From the IMG/VR virus record IMGVR_UViG_3300007734_000680, positions 1 through 40,009 of that record: a DNA stretch of 40,009 bases; one strand, written 5' to 3'. The DNA comes from a virus. The translations under genes were made by a program, and so were the position numbers. Below the pieces are notes generated by a model that saw nothing but the letters and a program-made list of their open reading frames with translations, made no database searches and had not been told where the DNA came from. Below, piece after piece: positions 18,014 to 26,077 of the stretch; position 1 is the stretch's first letter, and each line of letters begins with the position of its first letter.

Positions 18014-18699
18014 TGGCGACGTTCCAAAATCTTATAGACGACATCCAGACGGATCTACGCGACCAGAACGCACTGACATGGTCAGAGGCGGAGATCAAGT
18101 CGCTAATCAACCTTGGGATTCAGCACGTCGAGGGCGTGTACCCAAAGGAGATTGTCAAGGAGTACAGTTACACTGCTCCTTCGATCTCGAATGGACTGAA
18201 GACGGTCGATATATCGACTACAACCAACACTGCCGGTGGGGACAAGTTTCTAACAATATTCCGAATCGACGTCTTCGGAAGCTCGTCAGGAAACCGCACT
18301 GGGTACCTAGAAAGCATCGTAACCTCAACTGGTGACGGGGCTAACTCCGGCTGGGAGCTTCACGGCGGGATCCTGTACTTTCCCCCAGGATATACCATTG
18401 TTTCACCAGCTGTACTACGGGTGTACGGATACGGAACATACAATATATGCGCGTCGGGCGTTTCTGCGTCTGCCGTAACGGTAGACCTTGACACCGCTGC
18501 AGAGAACGCTGTTAAGGTATTTGTCCAGTCGGAGGCCCTATACCGACTTGTCGGCGACCGCGCCTCATTCCAGCAGTGGCAGGTTTCATCTGGCGCAACT
18601 GATGTGACACCAATAGGCATGAATCAGCTGGCCTTCAGTGCAAGGCAGCGATGGAAGGATGAGCTCCGAAGAATTCGACGCATGCGCCGGGTGAGCTAA
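18013..18699 (+). CDS. Head-tail adaptor protein (putative)
   Basis: A 228-residue protein starting at ATG 18013, which overlaps the upstream TGA. The N-terminal ATFQNLIDDIQTDLRDQNALTWSEAEIKSLINLGIQHVEGVYP is a helical block typical of phage connector adaptors that dock on the portal. The middle is beta-rich, and the C terminus is a basic helix (RQRWKDELRRIRRMRRVS). The position between capsid and tail genes agrees. No sequence motif is decisive. Another neck protein is possible. Confidence 0.6.
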   Translation: MATFQNLIDDIQTDLRDQNALTWSEAEIKSLINLGIQHVEGVYPKEIVKEYSYTAPSISNGLKTVDISTTTNTAGGDKFLTIFRIDVFGSSSGNRTGYLESIVTSTGDGANSGWELHGGILYFPPGYTIVSPAVLRVYGYGTYNICASGVSASAVTVDLDTAAENAVKVFVQSEALYRLVGDRASFQQWQVSSGATDVTPIGMNQLAFSARQRWKDELRRIRRMRRVS

Positions 18700-19554
18700 A
18701 TGGACTTCAATCAGCCAATCAGCCTGCAGACTGCGTCTGCAACGTTCCTCGAGATTAATACGATTACTTCAGCGGCTGGCCCTGCCACGCCGCTATCCGG
18801 CTATGCGGTCGATGGGGCCACACTTGGGGCGGCCAATGTTCGTGGCTACACAGTAGACGAAGCGCAAAGGGACGGGATCAAAGGTGCAGAGGCCTTCCTT
18901 GGGGCTCGAAACGTTACCCTGATTGTGTCCGCGTATGGCAGCACCATAGGTAACTTCTGGGACAAGGTTGACACCTTAAGCGGATCAATGGACCCGTACC
19001 CGAACGCGTTTGTGTCCGACGACGGGTTCCGCCAGCTGCGATTCTATTCCCCCACCGGAGCGACTACAAAGCAAGTATACATGCTCGTGCGGCCGTTGGC
19101 GATACCTGGCATTGGGGTCACAAAGAATCAGTCGATCGGAGCATCCGCAAAGGGATTTGCAACTAACACCCAGCTAGCGTTCTTGGCAAAAGACCCCCGA
19201 AAGATTTCAGTTGCCGAGTCAACGGTATCGATCTCGGTTGGCACCACGACTGTGGCGTACACTGGAAATTACAAGTATTACCCAACGGTAATTGTTACAG
19301 CGTCTGGGACTAGCGCATCTTATACCCTTGGCGGCAAGACAGTATCGCTCATTGGGCTGTCATCCGGAACAAGCTACTACATCGATCATGCCAAAGCTAC
19401 GCTCAGGATAGGATCTGCAACTGGCACTATTTCCCAGGGCAAGTTCAATGAGACACTGACCACGGGCTTTGGCGCCATATCCTCTGGCGGTAGCCTTGTG
19501 TTAAGCGGTAGCGCATCTGGAGGGTCAATGATATATAGAGAGGCCTGGCTATGA
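18700..19554 (+). CDS. Distal-tail (Dit)-like minor tail protein
   Basis: A 284-residue protein abutting the adaptor gene. Residues ~55-130 (AEAFLGARNVTLIVSAYG, then a YSPTGATTKQVYMLVRPL strand pair) resemble the ring-forming domain of siphovirus distal tail proteins. The C-terminal ~130 residues are a beta-sandwich-like Ser/Thr/Gly-rich domain ending IYREAWL, as in the Dit galectin-like domain. It would form the baseplate hub together with the next gene, which overlaps by 4 bp. Finding it without a tube protein upstream is unusual. Confidence 0.6.
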   Translation: MDFNQPISLQTASATFLEINTITSAAGPATPLSGYAVDGATLGAANVRGYTVDEAQRDGIKGAEAFLGARNVTLIVSAYGSTIGNFWDKVDTLSGSMDPYPNAFVSDDGFRQLRFYSPTGATTKQVYMLVRPLAIPGIGVTKNQSIGASAKGFATNTQLAFLAKDPRKISVAESTVSISVGTTTVAYTGNYKYYPTVIVTASGTSASYTLGGKTVSLIGLSSGTSYYIDHAKATLRIGSATGTISQGKFNETLTTGFGAISSGGSLVLSGSASGGSMIYREAWL

Positions 19555-21386
19555 GCCTAGCAACAGGCAAGTTTAGGATTATCCTATACAGCCTCGACAC
19601 CTCGACTGGGTGGCGGGGCTCTGTTGCGTCTGCCATTTATGACCCGATAGAGGTCGGCGTATCGGAGCGTGCGAATGAAGTTGGGGAGGCCTATTGGGTC
19701 CTTCCGAACAACCACCCCTTGATAGCTGACTGCATCCCGCTCACCAGACACTACGAGATCCACCGATACGACGTAGATGCGGCTGCCTACAAGTGGGTTG
19801 GCGCTGGAATACTGGATGATGCCGAGGTTGGGGAGAACGAAACGACGTTCCGCGGCATAGACTACATGGCCGTATTCAACCAGTACTACACTCCAACGGT
19901 TGCGTTGACGTTTACCTCTACTAGCTTTATATCTCCTGATATCTCCCCGTCAACTGCTACCGCAGACTTCCTAAACACAATATTTGGCTTCTCTGACGGC
20001 GCTACGCTTAGCGGAACGGATGGTGATGATGACCCATCTGGTGAGACTGCATCAGGATCTCAGGTATGGTTCTCCAACAAGGCCAACCTTAGGATCGAGC
20101 AAATTGACGTGACATCGAAGGTAAACGACACGCTCAGCATAAATGGATCTACTGTGACAACTCCAAGTTCCACGATTATATGGAATGCGGTCTGGGGAGG
20201 GACAATCACAGCCAATTTTGAATCGACTAAAACTTGGCGATTTAGGCTCGACGTGAGCCCCCCTGCGCCAGAGTCCCCGAGCGTTCCGGCTGTTACTGGC
20301 GGGGTTTACGAAGCTACTTTTACTGGAGACAGCACATTTGCAATTAATGATTGCTCGGTAACGCTGTACCCATACGAAACAAAAGCGGCAATGAGAGCGA
20401 TAATGATATCTAACGGAAGTACCACGTCAGCTGCTGACTCGGCCCTAGAGACCAACAAGGGTAAGTTTGCCTTGCGCAAAGGGGTTACATATAGTGCCCA
20501 CATTCACGGGGCAATTTACCGAACCAATTCAGGCAAAGGCTACGCACACTGGATACGAACAAAAAATCCGGGGAAAACAGAGAAGTTTACATTGGGAACC
20601 GGTTACGAAACCTTTACTGAAATATTTGACCGTGTGTTCAACGCCGCCAAAACAACCTTCCCGCTAAGCCGCATACGGTATGCGTCAAGGTCAGTGTCTG
20701 GATCACCGTACACAACGTTGCTAACCTTTAGCGCTGGAGAGCCTCCAGTAACATACCTAGCAAACACTGCAAGGCTTGAGATGGCGTCGAGGACCGACGG
20801 CGCCAAAACCATCTTTGGGATCTCTCACCCGTCATCAACCGGAAGCTACGACGGAAACTTTAGGGTTAGGTATAACGTGTCATCATCAAACATTGACACA
20901 ATCAGGCTTTCTTATCCAGAAACAATACGCGCCTACTCATACAGCCCTGGCACATCTAGTGTCAAAACACATATCCGCGTCATCCCGTCTACCCCGTTCC
21001 TGGCAGGCACCTCTAGCGGCGGCGCAGTGGGAATCTCTATCGACGGGGCCACGGCCTCCACTGGAGAGGCCGCGACTTTCGGAGAGATCCCGCTCCTGGA
21101 AACCAGGGCGGGTCTCGTTGACGACATTGCGGCAGACCTAGAGGCGCTCAGGTTGGCCGACTCGTCAAAATCCGAAAACACGAAGACGGTCAACATCGTG
21201 GTAAAAGAGGAGGTCCTAAAGCCATGGGATGGTTTCGACCTTGGGGATGCCGTGTCAGTTCACGTTGTTCATGGCAACGTCAACTTGCCCAATGAGTCGC
21301 TAAACATCGCTGGCATGGACTGGGTAGGATTTGCCGACGGCCACGAGGAGCTCACTCTTGAGCTCATAAATGGCACCAATTTCTAA
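19551..21386 (+). CDS. Tail-hub / Tal-like minor tail protein (ReqiPepy6 gp37-like start)
   Basis: A 611-residue protein with ATGA overlap upstream. The N-terminal ~110 residues (YDPIEVGVSERANEVGEAYW through GAGILDDAEV and FRGIDYMAVF) fit the gp37-like hub domain of actinobacteriophage tails. Residues ~130-350 are threonine/serine-rich beta domains that look inserted. The C-terminal part returns to hub-like sequence, with VVKEEVLKPWDGFDLGDAVSVHVVHG and WVGFADGHEELTLEL. It should form the tail tip that contacts the envelope and carries the fibre. No peptidase motif was seen. Confidence 0.6.
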   Translation: MSLATGKFRIILYSLDTSTGWRGSVASAIYDPIEVGVSERANEVGEAYWVLPNNHPLIADCIPLTRHYEIHRYDVDAAAYKWVGAGILDDAEVGENETTFRGIDYMAVFNQYYTPTVALTFTSTSFISPDISPSTATADFLNTIFGFSDGATLSGTDGDDDPSGETASGSQVWFSNKANLRIEQIDVTSKVNDTLSINGSTVTTPSSTIIWNAVWGGTITANFESTKTWRFRLDVSPPAPESPSVPAVTGGVYEATFTGDSTFAINDCSVTLYPYETKAAMRAIMISNGSTTSAADSALETNKGKFALRKGVTYSAHIHGAIYRTNSGKGYAHWIRTKNPGKTEKFTLGTGYETFTEIFDRVFNAAKTTFPLSRIRYASRSVSGSPYTTLLTFSAGEPPVTYLANTARLEMASRTDGAKTIFGISHPSSTGSYDGNFRVRYNVSSSNIDTIRLSYPETIRAYSYSPGTSSVKTHIRVIPSTPFLAGTSSGGAVGISIDGATASTGEAATFGEIPLLETRAGLVDDIAADLEALRLADSSKSENTKTVNIVVKEEVLKPWDGFDLGDAVSVHVVHGNVNLPNESLNIAGMDWVGFADGHEELTLELINGTNF

Positions 21387-21634
21387 TGTCATACGCTCAA
21401 TTTCAGGCCCTCATGGCCGCAATCAACGATGTCCGGTCCGAGCTCACGGAGCGCCTGGACCGTATTGAGCTGCGTCTCAGGGAGGTCGAGGATTACCAGA
21501 CCAAAGCAGAAGCATTGGAGGAGGCTGGACAAGAGCGTAACATTGCTTTACGATGGCGTGTGGGGATCGCTATTAGCGCCCTAGGGGCCGTCATGTCCCT
21601 CATAGTCCAGGTAATCAAACTGGGGGGAAACTAA
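21386..21634 (+). CDS. Coiled-coil membrane protein (XhlA-like)
   Basis: An 82-residue protein in TAATG overlaps on both sides. Residues ~10-45 are a charged amphipathic coiled coil (RSELTERLDRIELRLREVED). One hydrophobic helix at ~58-77 (VGIAISALGAVMSLIVQVI) follows, with a short tail. This matches the layout of XhlA-type proteins that follow tail genes in many Gram-positive phages and assist lysis or anchor to the membrane. It could be a second holin-like protein next to the canonical holin at 2217. The function is inferred from layout only. Confidence 0.55.
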   Translation: MSYAQFQALMAAINDVRSELTERLDRIELRLREVEDYQTKAEALEEAGQERNIALRWRVGIAISALGAVMSLIVQVIKLGGN

Positions 21635-22425
21635 TGTCTCAGGAAATACGCATGATCAAATCGCTGAGGGACCAAGGGATGTCCTTTGCAAAGATCGGTG
21701 AGCTCATGGGGCTTACCAAAGACCAGGCCCAGAAGAAGTTTAAGAGCTATGGGTCAGGACTTGACGACTACACAGAAGAACTGTACAATAGTACAGAAGG
21801 ACTGGACAAAAAGAATAATCGTAAAACGAATAAGAAGTTAAACAGAACTGTTAATAGTTCAGGAGCTCTGTATACACCAGGCGGAGATGACTACATTGGA
21901 GTCAACGTCGGGTTCTTTGATATTGAGAGCACCTACTCCAGCTGGCGCCGCATGCTATGCGGCTCGATTGCCGACCAATTTGGCAACGTCGAGACGTATA
22001 CTCTTGACACGCACCCAGGGAAGAACTGGCTGGACGATTCCAAGTTGGTCGAAGCCTACGCCCGGCGCCTAGAGGAGTTCGACGTTCTCTACTCCTGGAA
22101 CGGAAAGTTGTTCGACATCCCGGTCATCAACTCTCGCCTGCTGAAGAATGATCTGAAGCCATGCGAGCCGCAGATGCACGTGGACTTGATGTACAAGGCT
22201 ACGGGTTCCGCCCTGGCAATCGGACGAAAGTCGCTTGAGAACGTGTCGAAGTATTTCGAGGTCAACAACTCTAAGACCCCGCTTGACGTGCGTATCTGGG
22301 AGAAGGCTGACCACGGCGACAAGGAAGCATACGAATTGATCATCGAACACTGCGAAGCAGACGTATTGGTCCTAAGGGACGTGTTCGGAAAGCTGAAGAA
22401 GCTCGTCCACGTAATGCACCGATGA
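21634..22425 (+). CDS. DnaQ-like 3'-5' exonuclease domain with N-terminal helix-turn-helix
   Basis: A 263-residue protein. Residues ~5-35 (IKSLRDQGMSFAKIGELMGLTKDQAQKKF) look like a helix-turn-helix. A hydrophilic lysine/asparagine-rich linker (~40-85) follows. From ~88 an RNase H-like exonuclease is visible: ExoI FFDIEST, ExoII SWNGKLFDIPVINSRL and ExoIII HCEADVLVLRDVF. These supply the DEDD-type acidic residues for two-metal hydrolysis. Relatives include the YprB-like RNase H exonucleases. It may proofread or resect phage DNA in a genome with no polymerase of its own, or degrade host nucleic acid. The end overlaps the next gene (ATGA). Confidence 0.7.
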   Translation: MSQEIRMIKSLRDQGMSFAKIGELMGLTKDQAQKKFKSYGSGLDDYTEELYNSTEGLDKKNNRKTNKKLNRTVNSSGALYTPGGDDYIGVNVGFFDIESTYSSWRRMLCGSIADQFGNVETYTLDTHPGKNWLDDSKLVEAYARRLEEFDVLYSWNGKLFDIPVINSRLLKNDLKPCEPQMHVDLMYKATGSALAIGRKSLENVSKYFEVNNSKTPLDVRIWEKADHGDKEAYELIIEHCEADVLVLRDVFGKLKKLVHVMHR

Positions 22426-23279
22426 GGGTGGGCGTGGTCGGCAGCGGCCAGGTCGCCCAACACATCGTTGCCGAAGCAAAGGAATCTGGTATCGACGTCG
22501 TCCTCATCGGACGCGTCAATGGGGCAACTGTATCTAAGCGTGCGTTCGATCCCAATCGGACCTGGGAAGATGAGACAGATCTTCTTCTTGCGGTATCAGA
22601 TTGCGACGTGGTGATTAACACTGCCGCGTTCCGCGATCTAAACGCGTGCGAAAAAAACCCAGTGGTTGCACGACAAGTTAATATTGACCTGCCACGGCTC
22701 CTATCCCAGAAGGGGCCTCGGCAGGTCTTTTTGTCGACAGATTATGTCTTCCGCGGCCTGCATGATAGTAAGCGGAAAGAGAGCGATCCAACAGACGCCG
22801 TATGTGTTTACGGAGCCACAAAGGCAGCGGGTGAGCGGGAGGTCCTAGCATTGGGCGGGGCGGTCGTAAGGATCGCCTCGCCCTGGGGCATTTACCCCAG
22901 CCCAGAGCGGCCGCACTTTGTGGACGCCATAATACCGAAGGGAATTTCTGCCGGTAAGCTTGACATGCCAATCGATCAACATTTCTCGCCAACGTACTTA
23001 CCAGACGTGGCTGGGATAATCCTTGATGTGGCGACTGAGCCGAACATGGGCGGTATATTCCATGCGGTCAACGGCGGGTCAACCAACTGGAAAGACTTTA
23101 CCGCCTACATCTTTGAGGTGCTTAAGACCAAGGTTAAGGTCACTGGGTCTGTCCGGAATGACATGCTTCGCCCAAGGTTTGGGGCCTTGGATAACACGAA
23201 GCTACCCAGGCCTCGCCATTGGGCGTTGGCCCTGGAGGAGTACATCAAGGGCGATGTGAAGGCAGAGGAAAGACGATGA
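22422..23279 (+). CDS. RmlD-like NAD(P)-dependent sugar reductase (SDR)
   Basis: A 285-residue extended SDR. Visible features are the dinucleotide site VGVVGSGQVAQHI (residues 3-15), INTAAFRDL in the position of the NTAAYTxVD motif of dTDP-4-dehydrorhamnose reductases, the active-site serine strand STDYVFRG, and YGATKAAGE with the YxxxK catalytic pair. The substrate is probably a 4-keto-6-deoxy nucleotide sugar, although UDP or CDP sugars cannot be excluded. It is coupled to the second SDR by an ATGA overlap. A RmlC-like epimerase lies further down (26784), giving two steps of a deoxysugar route. A RmlA homologue was not found and no convincing RmlB is present. Confidence 0.75.
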   Translation: MRVGVVGSGQVAQHIVAEAKESGIDVVLIGRVNGATVSKRAFDPNRTWEDETDLLLAVSDCDVVINTAAFRDLNACEKNPVVARQVNIDLPRLLSQKGPRQVFLSTDYVFRGLHDSKRKESDPTDAVCVYGATKAAGEREVLALGGAVVRIASPWGIYPSPERPHFVDAIIPKGISAGKLDMPIDQHFSPTYLPDVAGIILDVATEPNMGGIFHAVNGGSTNWKDFTAYIFEVLKTKVKVTGSVRNDMLRPRFGALDNTKLPRPRHWALALEEYIKGDVKAEERR

Positions 23280-24220
23280 AAATACTGATTACAGGAAACC
23301 TTGGGTACCTTGGGTCGGTTCTAACAAACATGGCTAAGCTCCACGGGCATGTGGTGCATGGCTTGGACAATGGGATGCAGGCGGCGACGTTGATATCGGA
23401 GGACATGGTTTATGAGGTTGATGCTCAGTACAATGCGGTCAAGGATCTTGGGGAATCCAGGTACGATGTCATTTATCACTTGGCTGCAATTTCCAACGAC
23501 CCAATGGGCGATGCATACAGTGATCTTACCCATGCAACAAACGTTATCTTGGTAGAATCACTGTGCGCTAAGTACCCAGACGCACGTCATGTCCTTGCGT
23601 CATCTGCATCGGTGTATGGGGCTATCCCATCCACCGACATTGCCGATGAGAGGTACCCGTTCAACCCGTTGACGGCATACGCTGTTAGCAAGGTCGAGGC
23701 GGAGAAGGTGGTTCGCAGCCACTGGGAATACTCCATCCTGCGGATGGGTACGCTATGGGGAGGATCTCCTAACTTCCGGCGAGATATCGTGGTCAACGCT
23801 TTCATGCACGAGGGGATACACTCTGGGATCATCCGACCCAAGGCCCAGGCTAGGCGGCCGATGCTCCATGTAGCGGATGCTGCCCGTACCATGATGCTTG
23901 CTGGGAGGTCTGGTCTCTGGACCAACAGGGTGGTCAACGTTGCTGCGGAAAACACAACGGTAAGCGACATCGCCAAGGCCGTTGCGTTTTATCTGGCTAT
24001 CGACGTCGACTGGTCGGAGTCCAAAGAGCCGGACAAGCGCGATTATGCTATGGATTGCTCCAGGTACAACAGCATATCGGCCGAGCTGGCGCCGCTGCTC
24101 AAGGTCGGGGACATTGGCGCCATGGCTGGCGTGAGGTCGTCGATACTGGCGTACGGTAAGCCGTACCCGACCAGGCTTGAGCAGTTGCGGACTTGGTTTG
24201 ACACGTATAAAAATCCGTGA
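23276..24220 (+). CDS. NAD-dependent sugar epimerase/dehydratase (extended SDR)
   Basis: A 314-residue protein starting in an ATGA overlap with the RmlD-like gene. It has ITGNLGYLGS (GxxGxxG, residues 5-14), VIYHLAAISNDP, the serine motif SSASVYG, YAVSK (YxxxK) and RPMLHVADAARTM, all standard for nucleotide-sugar epimerases/dehydratases. The TDE triad of true 4,6-dehydratases (RmlB) is not seen at the serine motif, so a 4-epimerase or ketoreductase is more likely. The C terminus ends in LEQLRTWFDTYKNP, as in related bacterial enzymes. The last codons overlap a candidate promoter for the next gene block. Confidence 0.75.
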   Translation: MKILITGNLGYLGSVLTNMAKLHGHVVHGLDNGMQAATLISEDMVYEVDAQYNAVKDLGESRYDVIYHLAAISNDPMGDAYSDLTHATNVILVESLCAKYPDARHVLASSASVYGAIPSTDIADERYPFNPLTAYAVSKVEAEKVVRSHWEYSILRMGTLWGGSPNFRRDIVVNAFMHEGIHSGIIRPKAQARRPMLHVADAARTMMLAGRSGLWTNRVVNVAAENTTVSDIAKAVAFYLAIDVDWSESKEPDKRDYAMDCSRYNSISAELAPLLKVGDIGAMAGVRSSILAYGKPYPTRLEQLRTWFDTYKNP

Positions 24221-24226
24221 GAGAAT
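24198..24226 (+). promoter_or_regulatory. Candidate sigma70-type promoter for the recombination block
   Basis: TTGACA (24198-24203) is followed after exactly 17 bp by GAGAAT (24221-24226), four of six matches to TATAAT. It lies at the 3' end of the SDR gene, ~85 bp before the next start, where the tight gene packing is interrupted. The -35 is perfect; the -10 is weak. Confidence 0.5.
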
Positions 24227-24230
24227 AGGG

Positions 24231-24284
24231 TCGTAGAGACCAATTTCTACGAGGGCTCCTGCGTCGGTCTCCGCAGGGGCCCTC
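24231..24284 (+). promoter_or_regulatory. Two tandem hairpins in the leader of the recombination block
   Basis: A 7-bp stem (24231-24237 / 24246-24252) is followed by a 13-bp GC-rich stem (24251-24263 / 24272-24284, one G-U pair). The two share two bases at their junction. No T-tract follows. They would form at the 5' end of a transcript from the promoter just upstream, or act as a leaky terminator for the SDR genes. Confidence 0.5.
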
Positions 24285-24308
24285 AACTATCTGAGACTAG
24301 GTGAGAAT

Positions 24309-24965
24309 ATGCACGTGAAGGACAAGATCGTGGAGGTCCTCCGAGCTCGTAGTGCGGTCGGTCGGCCGTCGGTGCGCAAGTGGCGTGGCAGCCTCCTGGG
24401 GGGTTGCGTACGTGCGCACTGGTATTCTGCAAACGGAGTGCCGGCTTCTGAGCCATTTACCGATGACACCTTGCGAGTGTTCGCAATGGGTAATGCGGTA
24501 GGTGACTTTTTGGAGAAGGCGCTGCGCGAGGCATACGGGGATAGGATCAGGTTCGAGGTTCCGGTGGTCTCTGACGAGGACGACTTCGCCGGCAACATCG
24601 ACGCGCTGGTTCAGCTCGAGAGCGGCAAGGTGGTCGTGCTTGAGTTCAAGAGCATGAAGCACCAGGGGTTCATCAGACTCCGGGAGCCAAAGCCAGAGCA
24701 TGCCATACAGGTGGCATCGTACGCAAGGCTGATCGGTGCGAAGGATATCGAGGCGTGGGTCGTATACGTGGACAAGGAGAACTACGACATCCTGGAGTTT
24801 CAGGTCGACATCCCGTCCTGGGCTGACCGCGCCAAGAGAATCCTAAATGTGCTAAACTACTACGGCGACCGAAAACCGCCACGGTTGCCAGAGGCCGACA
24901 CACGGAAGTGGCCGTGTGGGTGGTGCAATTGGCGGACGGAATGTCTAGGAGGTACAAATGGCTGA
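24309..24965 (+). CDS. Cas4/RecB-like PD-(D/E)XK exonuclease with iron-sulfur cysteines
   Basis: A 218-residue nuclease. The catalytic core has D98 (GNIDAL) and E112-x-K114 (LEFKSM), with an upstream helix glutamate in GNAVGDFLEK. A single Cys33 (GGCVRAHWY) and three C-terminal cysteines C203, C206 and C212 (CGWCNWRTEC) form the 1+3 pattern that holds a 4Fe-4S cluster in Cas4 and AddB-type nucleases. The ERF annealing gene overlaps its end, so the pair is a likely exonuclease-annealase recombination module making 3' tails for strand annealing. No CRISPR array or cas1/cas2 is present, so a CRISPR role is not suggested. Confidence 0.8.
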   Translation: MHVKDKIVEVLRARSAVGRPSVRKWRGSLLGGCVRAHWYSANGVPASEPFTDDTLRVFAMGNAVGDFLEKALREAYGDRIRFEVPVVSDEDDFAGNIDALVQLESGKVVVLEFKSMKHQGFIRLREPKPEHAIQVASYARLIGAKDIEAWVVYVDKENYDILEFQVDIPSWADRAKRILNVLNYYGDRKPPRLPEADTRKWPCGWCNWRTECLGGTNG

Positions 24966-25479
24966 GGCCAAGAAGAACCTAGCTGCCAAGCTCGTGGACA
25001 TCATGAAGGCAGTGGGATACATCCGCAAGTCTGGTACGAATCAGGCCCAGGGATACAAGTACGTTATGGCCACCGATGTGGCCGACGCAGTTCGTGAAGA
25101 GATGGGGAAGAACAACGTGTCGATGGTCCCATCTTCGGTCGATGTGGTTGCAGAGGGCTTGACGCCTAGCGGCAAGCAGACTCTGCTCACGCTTCGATTT
25201 ACGTGGACACTTACCGATGGCGATACTGGCGAGACAATTACGTTCCAGTCTATCGGTACGGGGTCGGATAGCAGCGACAAGGCTGCGTACAAGGCGGCCA
25301 CCGGTGCGCTCAAGTACGCGCTTCTCACCGCATTCTTGATTCCAACAGGCGATGACCCAGAGAATGACAGCAACGACAAAGTAATTGCAGATGCAGCTGC
25401 CAGGATCTTTGAGGCCAAGCCAGCGGCAAAGGCGCCCGCTAAGACAGCGTCTACAGACTTTGAAGGGGTGGACTTCTAA
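24958..25479 (+). CDS. erf: ERF-family single-strand annealing protein
   Basis: A 173-residue protein. The core matches ERF recombinases: NQAQGYKYVMATDVADAV near the N terminus, a beta segment with LTLRFTWTLTD, and the signature GTGSDSSDKAAYKAATGALKY followed by LIPTGDDPE. The tail is Ala/Lys/Pro-rich with an acidic end (DFEGVDF), reminiscent of SSB-type acidic tips. ERF proteins anneal complementary single strands, for example to circularise or recombine phage DNA. It starts within the nuclease gene (8 bp overlap) after a GGAGG site. Confidence 0.88.
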   Translation: MAEAKKNLAAKLVDIMKAVGYIRKSGTNQAQGYKYVMATDVADAVREEMGKNNVSMVPSSVDVVAEGLTPSGKQTLLTLRFTWTLTDGDTGETITFQSIGTGSDSSDKAAYKAATGALKYALLTAFLIPTGDDPENDSNDKVIADAAARIFEAKPAAKAPAKTASTDFEGVDF

Positions 25480-25871
25480 TGGAGCGACTTGATCTTTGGT
25501 TCGGTAAGGAAGCGCCGGTGCGCAAGCGCATTGAGAAGCTCGGGGTCAACGCCCTGACCTTCCGCGGGCAGGCACAGACGGCAGAGTACGATTGGTGGGT
25601 AGCCAACAAGAAGAACGGCCCAGAGCCTACGGTTAGGTACCTGAACGCTTCGGTCACCGTGTTCGATGAGGCGCTCGCCGAGCACGTGGAGAAGATCTAC
25701 GCGTCATACGCCAAGAAGCTGGAGTCTGACAGCCGCGATCCTCGCCCGCACATCCATGTCATTGGACGATACAGTGGCGACAAGAAGCTCTCCGATGATG
25801 GCAAGCGCTACTTCGTTGACTTCAACGTCGTCGAGGCGAGCCCACTCATCTTTGGGCCGCTGCGCAAGTGA
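25479..25871 (+). CDS. Unknown protein in recombination block
   Basis: A 130-residue protein in a TAATGG overlap with erf. It begins MERLDLWFGKEAPV and contains a compact mixed alpha/beta sequence with RPHIHVIGRYSGDKKLSDDGKRYF near the middle-to-end. No motif is recognised. The position between the annealing protein and other DNA genes suggests a nucleic-acid role, perhaps an accessory to ERF. It ends in a GTGA overlap. Confidence 0.6.
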   Translation: MERLDLWFGKEAPVRKRIEKLGVNALTFRGQAQTAEYDWWVANKKNGPEPTVRYLNASVTVFDEALAEHVEKIYASYAKKLESDSRDPRPHIHVIGRYSGDKKLSDDGKRYFVDFNVVEASPLIFGPLRK

Positions 25872-26077
25872 GCATAGAGTTTAGCGGTGCCAGGGCTGTT
25901 ATCGAGGCATCTCGATGCGCCCTGGACCGCGAATACTCCAAGCGCGATCACGCAGAGTGCGAATGGTGCGCCCACGTACCGGCAGATATTGTTAAAAGTG
26001 TCTGGATGTGGATGCGAAACCCAGCAAATGCTGCGGAGATCGCTAAGGAAGATCGCGGTGAGGAGCAGCTCTGGTAG
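25868..26077 (+). CDS. Small unknown protein
   Basis: A 69-residue protein from GTG 25868 (GTGA overlap). It begins MSIEFSG, like the unrelated MazG protein at 27882 (MSIEFSK), probably by chance. It carries a CEWC pair near residue 31 that could belong to a metal site, and tryptophan-rich helices (VWMWMRNPANAAEI). Function is unknown. Its last codons overlap the probable start of the secreted protein that follows. Confidence 0.5.
   Translation: MSIEFSGARAVIEASRCALDREYSKRDHAECEWCAHVPADIVKSVWMWMRNPANAAEIAKEDRGEEQLW

Noticed and set aside
24309-24965. Part of a CRISPR-Cas adaptation module
   Set aside because: The Cas4-like nuclease is next to ERF, with no cas1, cas2 or array in the window.
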